Below, piece by piece: positions 1 to 11,057 of a DNA stretch of 64,000 nucleotides. The stretch's first letter is position 1. Every line of letters starts with the position of its first letter. The position numbers and the translations under genes are program-made. Below the pieces are notes generated by a model. The model saw nothing but the letters and a program-made list of their open reading frames with translations, did no database searches and was not told the DNA's origin. Where the stretch lies: positions 558,001 to 622,000 of the forward strand of contig NW_024067736.1 of the NCBI RefSeq assembly GCF_009389715.1. Reading direction: 5' to 3'. The stretch comes from Phoenix dactylifera. Lineage: Eukaryota; Streptophyta; Magnoliopsida; Arecales; Arecaceae.

Positions 1-3000
1 GGTTCGAGAAGATTTGGCTCTCCTATCCACAGTCCGGGGATATTGTGTGGGAGGCTTGGCGCACGGCGGTGCGAGGCGATGTTATGTATCAGGTTACTCA
101 CAAACTCCATACCAAACACCGATTGCGGAAGTCAAATCGGGAGGAGGTGGGCAACATTTTTAGAAGGATGGAGGAGAGGAGCTTCTATTACCATTTTCCA
201 ATCTAGAGAGAAGCAGAGTGGGAGCTTGTTCGAGGAGGAATTGGTGGAGCTCCGAGTACCATTAGCCATGCATCACTCGCTTCTTCATTGGCAAGAGGTC
301 CTCAGGCGGTAAAAATCAAGGGTGCAATGATTCATGGAGGGGGACCAAAACATCAAATTTTTTTTACCAATCGACAATTATTAGGAGATGGGAGGAACAA
401 AATCAGAAGCCTCAAGGATAATAGTGGTCAGATGATGGATGACTAGTACTATTAGTAGGGAACTTATGCAGTTTTTCAAGCTGAGGTGGATGGCTCAACT
501 TGGTAGTAGTGGGTTATTTTTTAGGCCAGCACCGATAAAGAGAGTGTCAGAAGAGGAAAACACCACCCTTGTCTATTCGATTATGGTTAGGAAAGTTCAA
601 GAGGCGATTTGGTCCTTGGCCGAGGACAAGGCCCTCGGGCCGAATGGGTTTTCTCCAATTTTCTTTAGAAGATATTAGGTTATTATTCGGCAGGAAGTGA
701 CTACAGTCGTCTAGCAATTTTTTGGGATGCCTTGATGCCTAGGGCCTAGAAGAGGACCTTCATTACTTTGATCCCGAAGAGGCAGGATGCTGTAGAGCCG
801 GACTACTATAGATTGATCAGTCTATGTACCATCCTATACAAGGCCACTACGAAGATCTTTGTATCCAACCTGAGGGGAATTCTGCCCCAACTCATCAGCC
901 CTGAGCAGGGAGCCTTCGTTGGGGGTCATAGTATCTATGACAATGTTCTTATTGCTTAGGAGTTTATGTATGATCTCCAGAGAGCTCCGTGCCTAAGAAG
1001 TTTGTTGGGAGTTAAGCTTGACATGGAGGGGGCCTACGACTATATAAATTTGTGCTTCTTGATTCATTCTTTGGAGAGCTTTAGTTTTAATGAGTTATGG
1101 ATAAGATGGATTATGGGCTGTGTTCAGGCTCTATCCTTCGCCATATTGATGAACGACACGCTTATGCCTTTTTTCAAGTCTACGGTCGGGCTTTGACAAG
1201 GTTGTCCATTCTCTCTATTCCTCTTCATCATCTGTGCTGACGCCTTGTCCAGAGCCCTCCGGACAGCTTCAGTATCTCAGATCGTAAAGGCCTATAGGCT
1301 TGTGCCGACTTTCATCCCAATTTCACACCTCCTTTTTGCTGATGATTATATGATACTAGCCCGAGCTATGATGCGGAATGCACAGGTGATCCAAAGGATC
1401 ATGGAGTAGTATTGTATAGCTTCCGAGCAGCAAGTCAACCTGGCTAAGTTAGCTATTTGCTTTAGTCCAATGTTCAAGTCGTGGCTCAGGACTATCATTA
1501 TGGAAGTTCTGGGTGTGGGCGAGCAGGAGGGTACCTTAAGGTATCGGGGGGTGCCCATAATCGGACGATGCCTCTGCAGGTCAGATTGCACTACCATTGA
1601 ACAAAGCAGTAGGCAAAGGCTCGAGGGGTGGCAGTCGTGCGCTCTTTCTATGACAGGTAGAGTCACCTTGGTGCAGTCTATCCTTAGCTCGGTTTCAGTT
1701 TATCTGTTGTCCAACACTATTTTGCCCAAGGCACCATTGAGGATCTTGGAGCAGATGTTTAGGAGCATCATTTGGGGTAGGCGGGAAGGCAAAAGTGGAG
1801 TTCTCCTGGTAGCATAGGAGGTGGTTTGACAACCTCTTAGTCGTAGAGGGCTAGGCATTTACTCCTTGCTTAGGAAGTGAGAGCTCCTTGCTGCTAGACA
1901 TGCAGCTAGGTACCTGCTTGAGCCTGAGAGTCTCTAGAGTACCTTGATAAAGGCCAAATATGGCATGCGGACCTCTGTGCTCAATTTCCAGACTGGGCGA
2001 TACGACTCGTTCATCTAGAGGGAATTTGTGCTCGCACCCCGTTGGTGCTCCCCAATATTTGATGGTCCGTGGGAGATGGCTAGTCGATTGACTTAATAGA
2101 AGATAGAGCAGCAGCTTGGTTTGTGGCATATCATGATTGACCTGGAGAAAATGGTCGGTCTCAGAGTTTGTGACTTGTTCGTCCCAGAGGAGAGAAGATG
2201 GAATGAGACGGCCATCTAGCTTGTCTTTGGGGCGCAGTTGGCTGAGAGAGTCCTAGCTCTACTGATTCCCACCGAGGAGGCTGCGGACATGAGGGTTTGG
2301 AGATCGACCGACAAGTCAAAGGTGAGTGCTTGAGAGATTTATGACTTGGTCAGTGTTGAGGTAGCTTGATGGATAAATGGAGGCCAGATCTAAAGGATTC
2401 GCATTCACCCATGTGTTGCACTATTTATTTGGAAGGTGGCATGGGGTTGCCTGCCGACCAGGAGCGTGTTGGTCAGATGGGGGTTGAGGTCCAGTCCTGC
2501 CTATGATCAATGCCCAGAGATCGAGGAGTCCATCGCCCATGTCTTGTTTTCTTGTCCACAAGTGGTTCATGTTTGGAGGGGGGGCCCGGGCTGTCTCGAG
2601 ATTTTTGCAGTCCATATCCTCGGTTGAAGCTTTTCTTGGCTACCTAAAGAACTATATGAGGAGCCCCACTAATATGGCTTAGGGTGTCAAGTGTGCTTAC
2701 GGGGCCTACCATATCTAACTGTACAAAAACGCCTGCGTCTTCGAAAATAAAAGGTTGTATCTGAGGATCGTAGCTGATAGAGCACTACAGCGATCCATAT
2801 AGTTTTTATCTCTTGGGAGCCCCCACCCCTTAGCTTTCTTAGGGTAAACCTCGACGACAATATGACCGATGGTGGCAGCAAGGGAGGAGTTGGTTTCGTA
2901 ATTAGGGGTCATAATTTTAGACTCGTCGTAGCCAGAGGTCCATGTGTTTTTGATATGTTCGTCCTTGGAGCAGAGCTGAGAACCACTTGGAAAGGCCTTA

Positions 3001-3349
3001 CTTATGCGAGGCTTGTCTTGGGAGTAGACAGAATCCACCTTGAAGGAGACTTCACCATGGTGATTGAGTAGATCCAGGGCCAACACAGGACCGGCGATGG
3101 GCACCCGCTACTGTAGGACATCCGTAGGTTGACGAGGTTTTGTGATGCATTTTGGGCCGTTTATATCTACTAGGAGACGAACATGGCTGCCGACTAGGTC
3201 ACCTCCTTCGTTACTCAACATTCGGTTAGGGTCCTCTAAGAGACCCACAAGGCTACCCCTCCTCCTCTTCAACAACTTCTATTTTATTATTATTATTTTA
3301 TTGTTGTACTCATGCTAGATTAGTACGATTCACCATTCTACCAAAAAAA
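1..3349 (+). mobile_element. Decayed LINE (L1-type non-LTR retrotransposon), 3' part
   Basis: This is a reverse-transcribing element read on the plus strand in broken frames; its 5' end, including the endonuclease, lies before the window. In order I see a pre-RT region with a WxxEGDxNxxFF-like stretch near 300-360, RT blocks at 600-680 (the DKALGPNGF motif), 768-960 (QGAFVGGHSIYDNVLIA), 1000-1200 (KLDMEGAYD) and about 1330-1365 (the catalytic FADD box), a zinc-binding RT-associated region at 2436-2627 with Cys/His pairs, and an RNase H-like domain at about 2840-3240 (DGGSKGGVGFVIR, AELRTTWKGL, LEGD). Stop codons break every block, for example after STVGL at 1194-1196. A short A-run at 3342-3349 is the probable 3' tail. 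It is a pseudogene of the plant LINE class that carries a C-terminal RNase H. Confidence 0.9.
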
Positions 3350-3387
3350 ATGTAAAATTTTTATTATCATTTACAAACTATTTTTTT

Positions 3388-3640
3388 TTGTTTGAAAATT
3401 TCAATCAAATATGTGATGTTTCTTTATTTTTTCGTTGACCATATTTTTTCTCCTTCTCTTTCTGCAAGTTAGATGAGTTGTCTGGACTTGTTTGATTCAT
3501 GGGAAAAGGAGGGAAAGATGAAGAAAAACTTCTTATTTAGTTAGAGTTTTTAAATAAAAGATACGAAAAAGTAGCATTCTCGTGGGAATAAGATTCGCAT
3601 ATTTTATGAAAAAGAAAAACGATGAGAGATATAGGAAAGC
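3388..3640 (+). mobile_element. Two truncated arms of a PIF/Harbinger-like MITE, tail to head
   Basis: Positions 3388-3480 resemble the right end of the MITE at 7725-8193 (shared core around CGTTGACCA, then a pyrimidine run and a decayed end). Positions 3487-3640 resemble the left arm of the MITE at 10557 (TTGGAGTTTT-like core, GTGGGAATA, ATTTTATG). The arms lie in the order right then left, so this is two damaged copies side by side, or one rearranged copy. No target duplication is visible. Confidence 0.5.
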
Positions 3641-3827
3641 TGCTTTTCCACCAATTGAGAAATATATTTTTTTTTCTAAAACTACTCATAAGCTTTAAAA
3701 AACTATGAATAAGATCTTTGCATCTAAGAGTTTATGGAATCTAAAAAATGATATGTATATAATTTTTTATATTAGACAAAGCTAGAAAATTATGTATTGG
3801 TACTGATGAGCACTATATTTTAAAAAC

Positions 3828-4515
3828 TATGTATCAATTAATCTAGAGGTGTGTATTGGCTTGCGAGAAGATTAATTTGTTTGGTATGTATCATCTGACC
3901 ATATAGTGTGTACCAGTAAAAAATATGTTTTGAAAACTATGTATCAATTTACTTGGAGGTGTGTATTAGATCACTGCTATGTATGTATCAAATATGCTTG
4001 CGGTATATATTAAAAAATTGAAAAGTGTATATCAAAAGCTGTGTATCGGTGCTGATGAGCATTATGTTTTGAAAACAATATATCAATTTACCTAGAGGTG
4101 TGTATTGGCTTGCGATATGATTAATTTGATCGGTGTGTATCACCTGACAATGCAGTGTATACTGGTACAAAAGTATGTTTTGAAAACTGTATATCAATTT
4201 ATTTCGTGGTGTGTATTGGACACTTTTAGATTTGTAAGAAATAAGCTTGCAATATGTATCAAAAAGTCAATGAATATATATCACCGGCTAGGTAGCATGT
4301 GTCGATGAATATGATGTTCTGAAAACTATATATTAATTTGCTTAGAGGTATATATTTGTTTCCTAAATGGCTAATTTGCTAAACATATATCATCTAAATG
4401 TGTACTGATGAACGTCATGTTTTAGAAACTGTGTATCCATTTACCTAGATATGTGTATTGACCTGCTAAATAACTAATTTGCTTGGTGTGCATTACTTGA
4501 CCATGTATTGTGTAC
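3828..4515. repeat. Diverged tandem array with two alternating subunits (about 247 bp per pair)
   Basis: The core TATCAATTTACCTAGAGGTG and variants recur near 3832, 3942, 4078, 4190, 4327 and 4430. The spacings are about 110, 136, 112, 137 and 103 bp. The alternation of a short and a long subunit gives a higher-order unit of about 247 bp. Alternate copies share the extension GTGTATTGGCTTGCGA and TTAATTTG. The copies are strongly diverged and the short ORFs through them are not conserved. Confidence 0.7.
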
Positions 4516-4539
4516 CCCGATTTTTTTTTTTTTTTTGCT

Positions 4540-5387
4540 TTTTTAATCACGAGACTAGTAACTCCGTTTGTAGAAGGAATCTATGACTTTTGGGTTTCTT
4601 TTTTAAAGTGAGCGTTAGAGATAATGTGATAAAATAGGAAGCATATCTCATATTTTTTTCTTTGGTGCCCGCCCCATGTGATTTTTGTTCATTAAAGTAG
4701 GTCGTCTGGAGATGTAGGGTTGTACGCTATTGATCATTGGGAGAGGAGCCATGATCATCTTAATGGTATGTACAAAGATGTCATTTTACTAAAGGCTACA
4801 AGCAGCTATGATGACTTTGGGTGCTAGTAGGTCAACCAAGATCAAAATAAATCTTGGGCATTCCTTTCATGATCAACTGCCTAAAGGTTGGACAAATCAG
4901 ACTTCATTGTGTCCCAAGTTTGGGTTACCACACTTTGCACGACTTTAATGTCAAGCCATTCTGCAGCCATATGGCTCTCGAGCAATATAGCAAGAAAAAT
5001 ACCGATGATTACTGGATTCTTTTTGATAACTTAAAAGTGTGGTCACAGAGATCGGTCTTTCCAAGCATGACTTTTTTCTTTCGTCTTGAGGAGCAAGGAA
5101 TCATCGGAGAAATTTATCATCCGCTGTCGGCGTTCCTTAACGTCGACCGGCCGAGTCAGAAGTCCAATTTGGGCAGGGTCTTTCGGCCACAAGCCATGAA
5201 GGTATTTTCTGACTGTTATATTGTTCACTTGAGAGTGTGCCATCTTATTGATGTTTTTCTATTCCTAGTTTTTTGGGTCGGGCTGATTGACAATTTGATC
5301 AGACTAGAGCTTGGAGAACAACTAAAGAATAGTGGATTGCTTCAATGGAATAAAATTAAAAAAAAAAAAAAAGGAAGAAGATGAAAC
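4540..5387. other. No recognisable gene; one unexplained ORF
   Basis: This stretch holds a T-run near 4522-4538 and an open frame of 176 codons at 4854-5384 on the plus strand. The translation resembles no family that I know, has an A-run near its end encoding polylysine, and has no conserved motif, so I do not call it a gene. Confidence 0.4.
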
Positions 5388-5505
5388 ATTGCGTAGGGTA
5401 CTGTATGATTTAGTTTTTGCAGATGTCGTGTGCCACTCATGAGACATTCTATGAGCAGGAGAGGAGGAATTGCGTAGGGTACTGTATGATTTAGTTTTTG
5501 CAGAT
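5388..5505. repeat. 37-bp direct repeat, period 81 bp
   Basis: The block beginning ATTGCGTAGGGTACTGTATG and running through TTTTTGCAGAT occurs identically at 5388-5424 and 5469-5505. The intervening 44 bp is unique, so this is a recent local duplication. Confidence 0.85.
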
Positions 5506-5699
5506 TTTATTGGATGCATTCATTCACGTCATATGAAATATCCGCTTTAAGTGCAGGAAACAAAAAGAAAAGTAGGTTCAAGGTTGGGCCAAATTATGTT
5601 CAGATCTAACAAATTTTAGTCGTATCTTTAGCTGAGCTTGCTCCAAATCTAGCCTAACCAACCCGATGAGCAAGTCTAATTTCAATGCCAAAATCCTTC

Positions 5700-6260
5700 C
5701 CCAACTCCCATGTGTCCACTTATGAGCCGTAGCATTGGACGGCTCGTAAGGCTGCTCGCGTTCGACGTCATAATGGCACTGCCGGGCTAAAGAAGCGAGG
5801 TTTAAAAGGGACCCTCGCTGGCTTTTTTTTTTTAAATAATAAGACAGCCGATGTGCTGATGACGCGTGGCGTCCGCCGCCTGCGGTTACTCCCGGTCACG
5901 TGAAAGCTCGTGCGGAATGAGAGGCCCTGCGTGGCCCCACCACGTGAGGGCGGCCCTCACGAAATCTAGCCGCCTTGCCCAGCTTGTTTCTCGCCACGTG
6001 CGCCCGCACGTCATGCACATGCGACTGCCGCACACGTGTCAACCCTTCCTCTTCTGCCCGTAACGGGCTTACCACTGCTGGGCCTCGATCACCCAATATT
6101 GGTGTTCGGTGGCCCTACTAATCTTCCAAAGAATTCCATCAGATAAGGTGGACCCTTGGATTTTGATCAGACGGTTTAGTATATAGCGCCATCCTCGCCT
6201 AGGATGGCGCTTTATAAGTGACGCTATAGACATGAGTACCGTGAGAAATTGATCGAATAT
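5700..6260. promoter_or_regulatory. GC-rich, G-box-rich segment without an obvious gene
   Basis: The segment is far more GC-rich than its surroundings and holds several ACGTG cores in about 150 bp: TCACGTGA near 5895, CCACGTGA near 5940, CCACGTGC near 5995 and ACACGTGT near 6032, plus a GACGTCA near 5764. A perfect 11-bp inverted repeat (AGCGCCATCCT at 6185-6195 and AGGATGGCGCT at 6201-6211) is flanked by TATA-like sequence. It looks like a plant promoter or CpG-rich 5' region, but no supported coding sequence follows. It may be a captured or orphaned promoter. Confidence 0.35.
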
Positions 6261-6261
6261 G

Positions 6262-7537
6262 GCCTCCGAAATGGATATAAAGCTATCTTCTTGAAGGCAC
6301 ACAAGATTTGTATACGTGTGACTTGTGAGTTGCGACTAATTTATCTTTAGAATTCCAATTGCAAAGCAAATCTCGTTTAATCATTTTTTTTCCAAAAAAC
6401 TAAGTTTAAAAATCTAGTATATAAATTAATTCATATATTAGTTTTTGAAAGTAACTTAGTAGGTAAACTTGTCCAATTGTTAGAATGTATTCTCTTTCAC
6501 TTCAATAAATATCATTTATCAAGCTTTTCTACTTTCCCCAGCTAGAAAACATCCTTCTTACTAGTAATATACCTTAATTTGAGTTATTTTGAAGGAACTA
6601 GCTGGCTTCGTCCCTCATCTTAAAACAAGAAGAAAAAAAAAACAAAAAGGAAGATGTCTCCGCCTAGGATTTGCCTAGGACATTCCATGATGTTTTATGT
6701 TTTAACTTTATTGGGTATGTTAGGACTCGTGTAGTTTGACATTCCTGCCTTAGCAGCACGAGAAAAAAAATAAGGGATAATGATGCACCATAGTTTGGTG
6801 CATGGAAAGGATAAGTACCAACAGACAAAAATGATAAATGCCTCTTCTTTTCCCCCTCATGCCTTGCATGTCCACATGACTTACTTAGCTATCCTTATGG
6901 CGCGCAGATACAATGTCTAAAGAACTTATAATTAGCACGTCTCTTGATATTGCAGCAGGTTGTTCTTGATACTTTGCAAGGAAATTTTTACTAGCTTAAG
7001 GATGGTGCAAACAATTAGATAGACAACCAGAGCAGACGTGTCAAATTACTTGTTAAATCAAATGATACGTTGCTAGAGTGGAAAAACTCTTTGATTGATG
7101 TCTTGCATGGAGAGGTCTAACCAAAAGCGATCGTATATCATGATTTAGGATCTCGTCTAAAAAAGCTAATTGAAAGATACTATTTTGATTTCTTGATCCT
7201 ATATAGGTACCCAATATCTATTCAGTACATAACTGATATAAAAAACTATACAGGCGTGTATTTAGTCTTATATCGATTATGCATTTGGTAGATTTTAGGC
7301 TCTTGTATAGAGCCAAAAAATTCAAATAATATTTTTTAGCTAAATTTTTTAACATGTCATCTAACTCAGGCAAAATAGGATTATTGCAGAACTTTTCATG
7401 ATATAGGTTGCACCGGCCTCGCTACCTACCCTATCAGAGTTTTAATTGAGAGGCTATGCTATTCTGTTCCTTCTGTTGCTCTTGTTGCGATGGAACCACT
7501 TGGAAGGTTTTCTCCTTTCTGTTTGTATACTTCCATG
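6262..7537. other. Intergenic, nothing recognised
   Basis: This is AT-rich DNA without coding potential. Positions 7240-7320 (GTGTATTTAGTCTTATATCG) resemble the TRIM terminal-repeat sequence at 20285-20413 and may be a small remnant. Confidence 0.5.
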
Positions 7538-8238
7538 CAGGGCCGGCCCAACCCTTAGGCGACTGAGGCGGTTGCCTAACGCCCCGGTCCAAAGAAGGCT
7601 CGCCGTAGGAAAGGCCTCAAAGATAAAACAAAAAGGAAAAAGCCTCTTTAGTGAGTTCTCCTTAGGCCGGCACACTACAGGAAAGGTCTCAAAGATAAAA
7701 TAGAAAGGAACAAGGCTCCTCTTATGGCTCGTTTGGTTCGTGGGAAGCATTTTTTCTTCTAATAATATGATTCCTGGAAAGCAGACTTCTATAAAGAGGA
7801 TGTCTGGAAAAGTACTTTTGGTATGTTTGGTTGACAATGGAAAAGTGACAGATTTCTAGAGTATTTATGTTTGGTTGACCATCCACTTTCCTAGAAAAAT
7901 TATGTGTAATTCCTATTATACCCTTAATAAAAATTAGATCTTTAATACCACTTTAATGTTTTAGGGCTTTTTTGGAAAAAAATAAAAATGGATTGATTTC
8001 CGGCTCACGGGAAAGTAACTTTTCCCTGTTTCTCATGAAATTTTTTTTCCATGAAACGTGAAAATCATATTTCCATGAAAATACAACTTTTCCGTCTCTC
8101 TTCTTTAAAAACTCCAACCAAATAAGAAATATCTCATTACTTTTCCGTTGACCACACTTTCCCTCTTTCTTTTTCCGCAAACCAAATGAGCCCTTAGTGA
8201 GTTCGCTTTAGGCCCCCAAATATATTGGGCCGCTCCTG
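7538..8238. mobile_element. Short hAT-like element interrupted by a MITE
   Basis: The ends CAGGGCCGGCCCAA (7538-7551) and TTGGGCCGCTCCTG (8225-8238) form 14-bp terminal inverted repeats with two mismatches and begin with the CAGGG of many hAT elements. The flanking 8-bp words CTTCCATG and CTTTCACA match at 5 of 8 positions, as expected for an old duplication. Without the nested MITE the element is about 230 bp. Inside are two tandem copies of a roughly 70-bp unit (AGGAAAGGCCTCAAAGATAAA and AGGAAAGGTCTCAAAGATAAA). It is non-coding and non-autonomous. Confidence 0.65.
7722..8196 (-). mobile_element. PIF/Harbinger-like (Tourist-type) MITE with TTA duplication
   Basis: The element proper is 7725-8193 (469 bp), with ends TGGCTCGTTTGGTT and AACCAAATGAGCCC, and is flanked by TTA at 7722-7724 and 8194-8196. 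A 3-bp TWA duplication and a GGGC..GTTTGG terminus are features of the PIF/Harbinger superfamily. Its interior is the reverse complement of the copy at 10557-11054. It sits inside the second tandem unit of the hAT-like element; the uninterrupted first unit reads CTCTTTAGTGAG near 7645-7656. Confidence 0.8.
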
Positions 8239-8904
8239 CTTTCACATTTCCTCTCCTTTCTTCTTTACAAAATTCAATAAGATAGCATCAATGCCATGTG
8301 GCGATGAGCATGTCGAGATCAATTAGTGTTGTGGTTCAAATTTGGCCCGAGGATGACCATGCCGGAGGAGTCGAGGGAGCTGCCGGAGTGTTAAGAAAGA
8401 GGAGGAGAGCCATCTCCCACGCGACGATGTACCTGCACAAAGTCTCACCGGTGCTTCCAGTAAGGGCCCTCCGACGATCAAGTTAGAGTGGAGCTCAGTT
8501 GGTTCAGCCAAAAGTTCCTTAGGCGTTACTTGATGGGGCTACTTATAGTCTCTGTAGGGGCGCTCAGATGGCGGAGGTATGGCCCGTTTCCATCATGAGA
8601 GGGGATGGTGTGCAGCCAGAGCTTGCTTGTGGCGCACAGTGCAGTCTGTCCTTGTGAGTGGTAAGGCGTTGACAGTCGTAGCAGGGTATGGCTGGAGTAT
8701 CATGGCATTGTCCTTGACTGTCGCTGGCCAGCAAGCAAAGCATGGTGTGAAGGTGTTTACAATGTACGACTACACAAGCGGGCGTAGGCATGCAAGTGGA
8801 TGCGATTTTTGGCGAGGCTGGGCTCGGTGAGAAGTCGCATCACATATTTGATGAGGTCGGCTTAGCTTCCTCAATAAAACGCTCCGAGCTCGAGGCTCGG
8901 GGCA
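8239..8904. other. GC-richer segment, possible decayed LTR element, unassigned
   Basis: The segment differs in base composition from its AT-rich flanks and leads into the minisatellite at 8905. No protein domain can be read in any frame. It resembles non-coding LTR or internal sequence of a retrotransposon, but I found no terminal repeat pair, so the assignment is a guess. Confidence 0.3.
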
Positions 8905-9220
8905 GGTCGGCAAATATAGGAGGCACTCCGAGCTTGATCGGGACAGGTCGGCGAATACAGGAGGCGCCCCGAGCTTGGTCGGAGCGGGTCGGGGAATACA
9001 GGAGGTGCCCCGAGCTTGGTCGAGGCGGGTCGGTGAATATAGGAGGCGCTCCGAGCTTTATCGGGGAGGGTCGACGATTATAGGAGGTGCCTCGAGCTTG
9101 GTCGAAGCGGGTCGGCGAATACAGGAGGCGTTCCGAGCTTGGTCAGGGTGGGTCGGCGACAACAGAAGGCGCCCCGAGCTTAGTCGAGGTAGGTTGGCGA
9201 ATACAGGAGGCGCCTCGAGG
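8905..9220. repeat. 41-bp minisatellite, eight units
   Basis: Units start with GGTCGG (or a variant) at 8905, 8946, 8987, 9028, 9069, 9110, 9151 and 9192, exactly 41 bp apart, and contain GAATACAGGAGGCGCCCCGA and AGCTTGGTCG. Because 41 is not a multiple of three, the apparent repetitive peptides in overlapping frames are by-products and not a protein. The last unit ends at about 9220 with CGCCTCGAGGAAGC. Confidence 0.95.
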
Positions 9221-9848
9221 AAGCTTTTGGGGCTTCTAGAGCTTGAGCTCAGGACGTCATCATAAGCATCAGAAGGTTGCTGTAGGTCGCGGCGACGGAA
9301 AGATTCGGCCGAGGTCGATCATGCATTCGGCGGAGTCCGAGCTCGGACTGGCTCTTAGCGGGGTCGATATCCGACTCTATTGGTCCTGGGGCCCATTTGG
9401 CCGAAATTGGGTGGTCCCGTTATTGTTGGTCCCTGTGGAAGCAACTTATTTTCCACCATGTGTAGGAATCCTCTATACCTAGTTAATCTGAGAACTCCAC
9501 CCTTTTGAGGAGTCGGTTTTATGTCGATAAAGTTAATTTTTAACTCCTATTTAAGGCTTATCATCTCGCATCATGCTTCTGCTACATTCCATGGAGAGGA
9601 GAAATATTTGAAAAGGGAATAAAACATGACTATATGCTATATTCAAAGCCATAGGCTCAACCCTCACACCCTACATGAACCAACTAAAGTTAGAATATGT
9701 AGGTCAAGTACGTCTCCTCTCTTCTTATATCTGTTGCATTCCAATCCACACACTTATATTGGATCATGCAAACATAATTGCATGTGTAAATCTATGCAGA
9801 TAAAATGGAGTATGGTGATGTTATATGATGCTTGAAGTGCATCACCAA
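9221..9848. other. Unassigned sequence after the minisatellite
   Basis: GC content falls gradually to the level of the intergenic DNA. No coding domain or terminal repeat is seen. It may belong to the same decayed element as 8239-8904. Confidence 0.3.
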
Positions 9849-9990
9849 TCAATCTTAGTTTAGTTGGTTGGTATTACTTTCCACCCGAAGGTGTCTGCAT
9901 TCAAACCTTCATGGTGGCTAAGGCTGTCGCCCCAACCTACCTCAAACCACAATAAATGAGTTGGGTATGAAATCAAAGTCAAATCCATTG
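9849..9990 (+). mobile_element. Possible tRNA-derived SINE fragment
   Basis: The order TAGTTTAGTTGG (box A-like, about 9857) then GGTGTCTGCATTCAAACC (box B-like, about 9891) at tRNA-like spacing resembles the pol III promoter head of a plant SINE. There is no clear body or poly(A) tail, and the body does not match the two better SINEs in this window. Confidence 0.35.
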
Positions 9991-10553
9991 AAATTCTCCG
10001 TGTGGGCCTAGCTTTCAGTTTTGTATGCCTAATCTGACCCAAACCTGTATAAACTACCTGGTTTATTATATACTTACATACATGCATATAAATCATACAT
10101 GCATGCATACTTATGTATGGGAATAAATACTGATATATGTGTTTCATATTAGTTTTATTTTTATATGCTTCAATTTAAAATAAAAAGCAATGATATATTT
10201 AAACATTTTGGATATTTAATAGGTCTTCGAAATATAGTATTTTATACTCGGTAGGTACCCAGATTCTGCCTCAACTTGGTCCAAACCGGTAAATATTTTT
10301 ATTATCTGCACCCAAACACGGCCTAATAGCATATCTAGTGGTGGCATCCTGGATCATATTTTTGAAAAATAAAAAGCTCCAATTGCATCTAAACATGACT
10401 TAAACTAGGTTTTCATCTTTTCTATAGTTCAAAAGGTGCCTTGGGAACATCTTTGGATGGGACCTTGTTTAGTATGTACATTACGATTTTTAAAGCTTTA
10501 CTCCATAAGGACAAAAGCAGGCTAGAATTACTACTCATACTTCTTATCATATC
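9991..10553. other. Intergenic, nothing recognised
   Basis: This is AT-rich sequence without long frames, repeats or recognisable motifs. Confidence 0.5.
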
Positions 10554-11057
10554 TATGGGCTCGTTTGGTTCGCAGGAAAACGAGGGGGGAAAGTGTGGTC
10601 AACGGAAAAGTAATGAAATGCCTCTTGTTTGGTTGGAGTTTTCAAATAAGAGAGATGGAAAAGTTGTATTCCCATGGGAATATGATTCCCACATTTCATG
10701 GGAAAGTCTTTCCCATGAGAAACATGGGAAAGTTACTTTCCCATGAGGTGGGAATCACTCCTTTTTTTATTTTTTCCCAAAAAGACCCTTCAGCATTAAA
10801 GAAGCATTAAAGAGGCATTAAAGACCTAATTTTTATTAAGGGCATAATAGGAATTATACATAACTTTCCTAGGAAAGTGGATGGTCAACCAAACATAAGC
10901 ACTTTGGAAATTAGTCACTTTCCCATGGTTAACCAAACATGTCAAAAGTACTTTCCTAGGTATCCTCTTCCTAGGAATCTGATTCTCAGGAATCATATTC
11001 CTAGGAGGGAAAATACTTCCCGCGAACCAAACGAGCCCTTAACCAAACGAGCCCTAT
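10554..11057 (+). mobile_element. PIF/Harbinger-like MITE with duplicated right end
   Basis: The element proper is 10557-11054 (498 bp). It starts GGGCTCGTTTGGTTCGC and ends AACCAAACGAGCCC, flanked by TAT at 10554-10556 and 11055-11057. The right terminus is present twice in tandem: GCGAACCAAACGAGCCC ending at 11038, then AACCAAACGAGCCC ending at 11054. The body is the reverse complement of the copy at 7725-8193, so the two insertions are in opposite orientation. The reading frames in it are not conserved in the other copies. Confidence 0.8.

Noticed and set aside
4854..5384. 176-codon open frame
   Set aside because: No recognised family, no conserved motif and a polylysine end from an A-run; there is not enough support for a gene.
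8790..9265. Repetitive GEYRR-like peptides over the minisatellite
   Set aside because: The unit is 41 bp, so no single frame stays in register; this is a repeat artefact.
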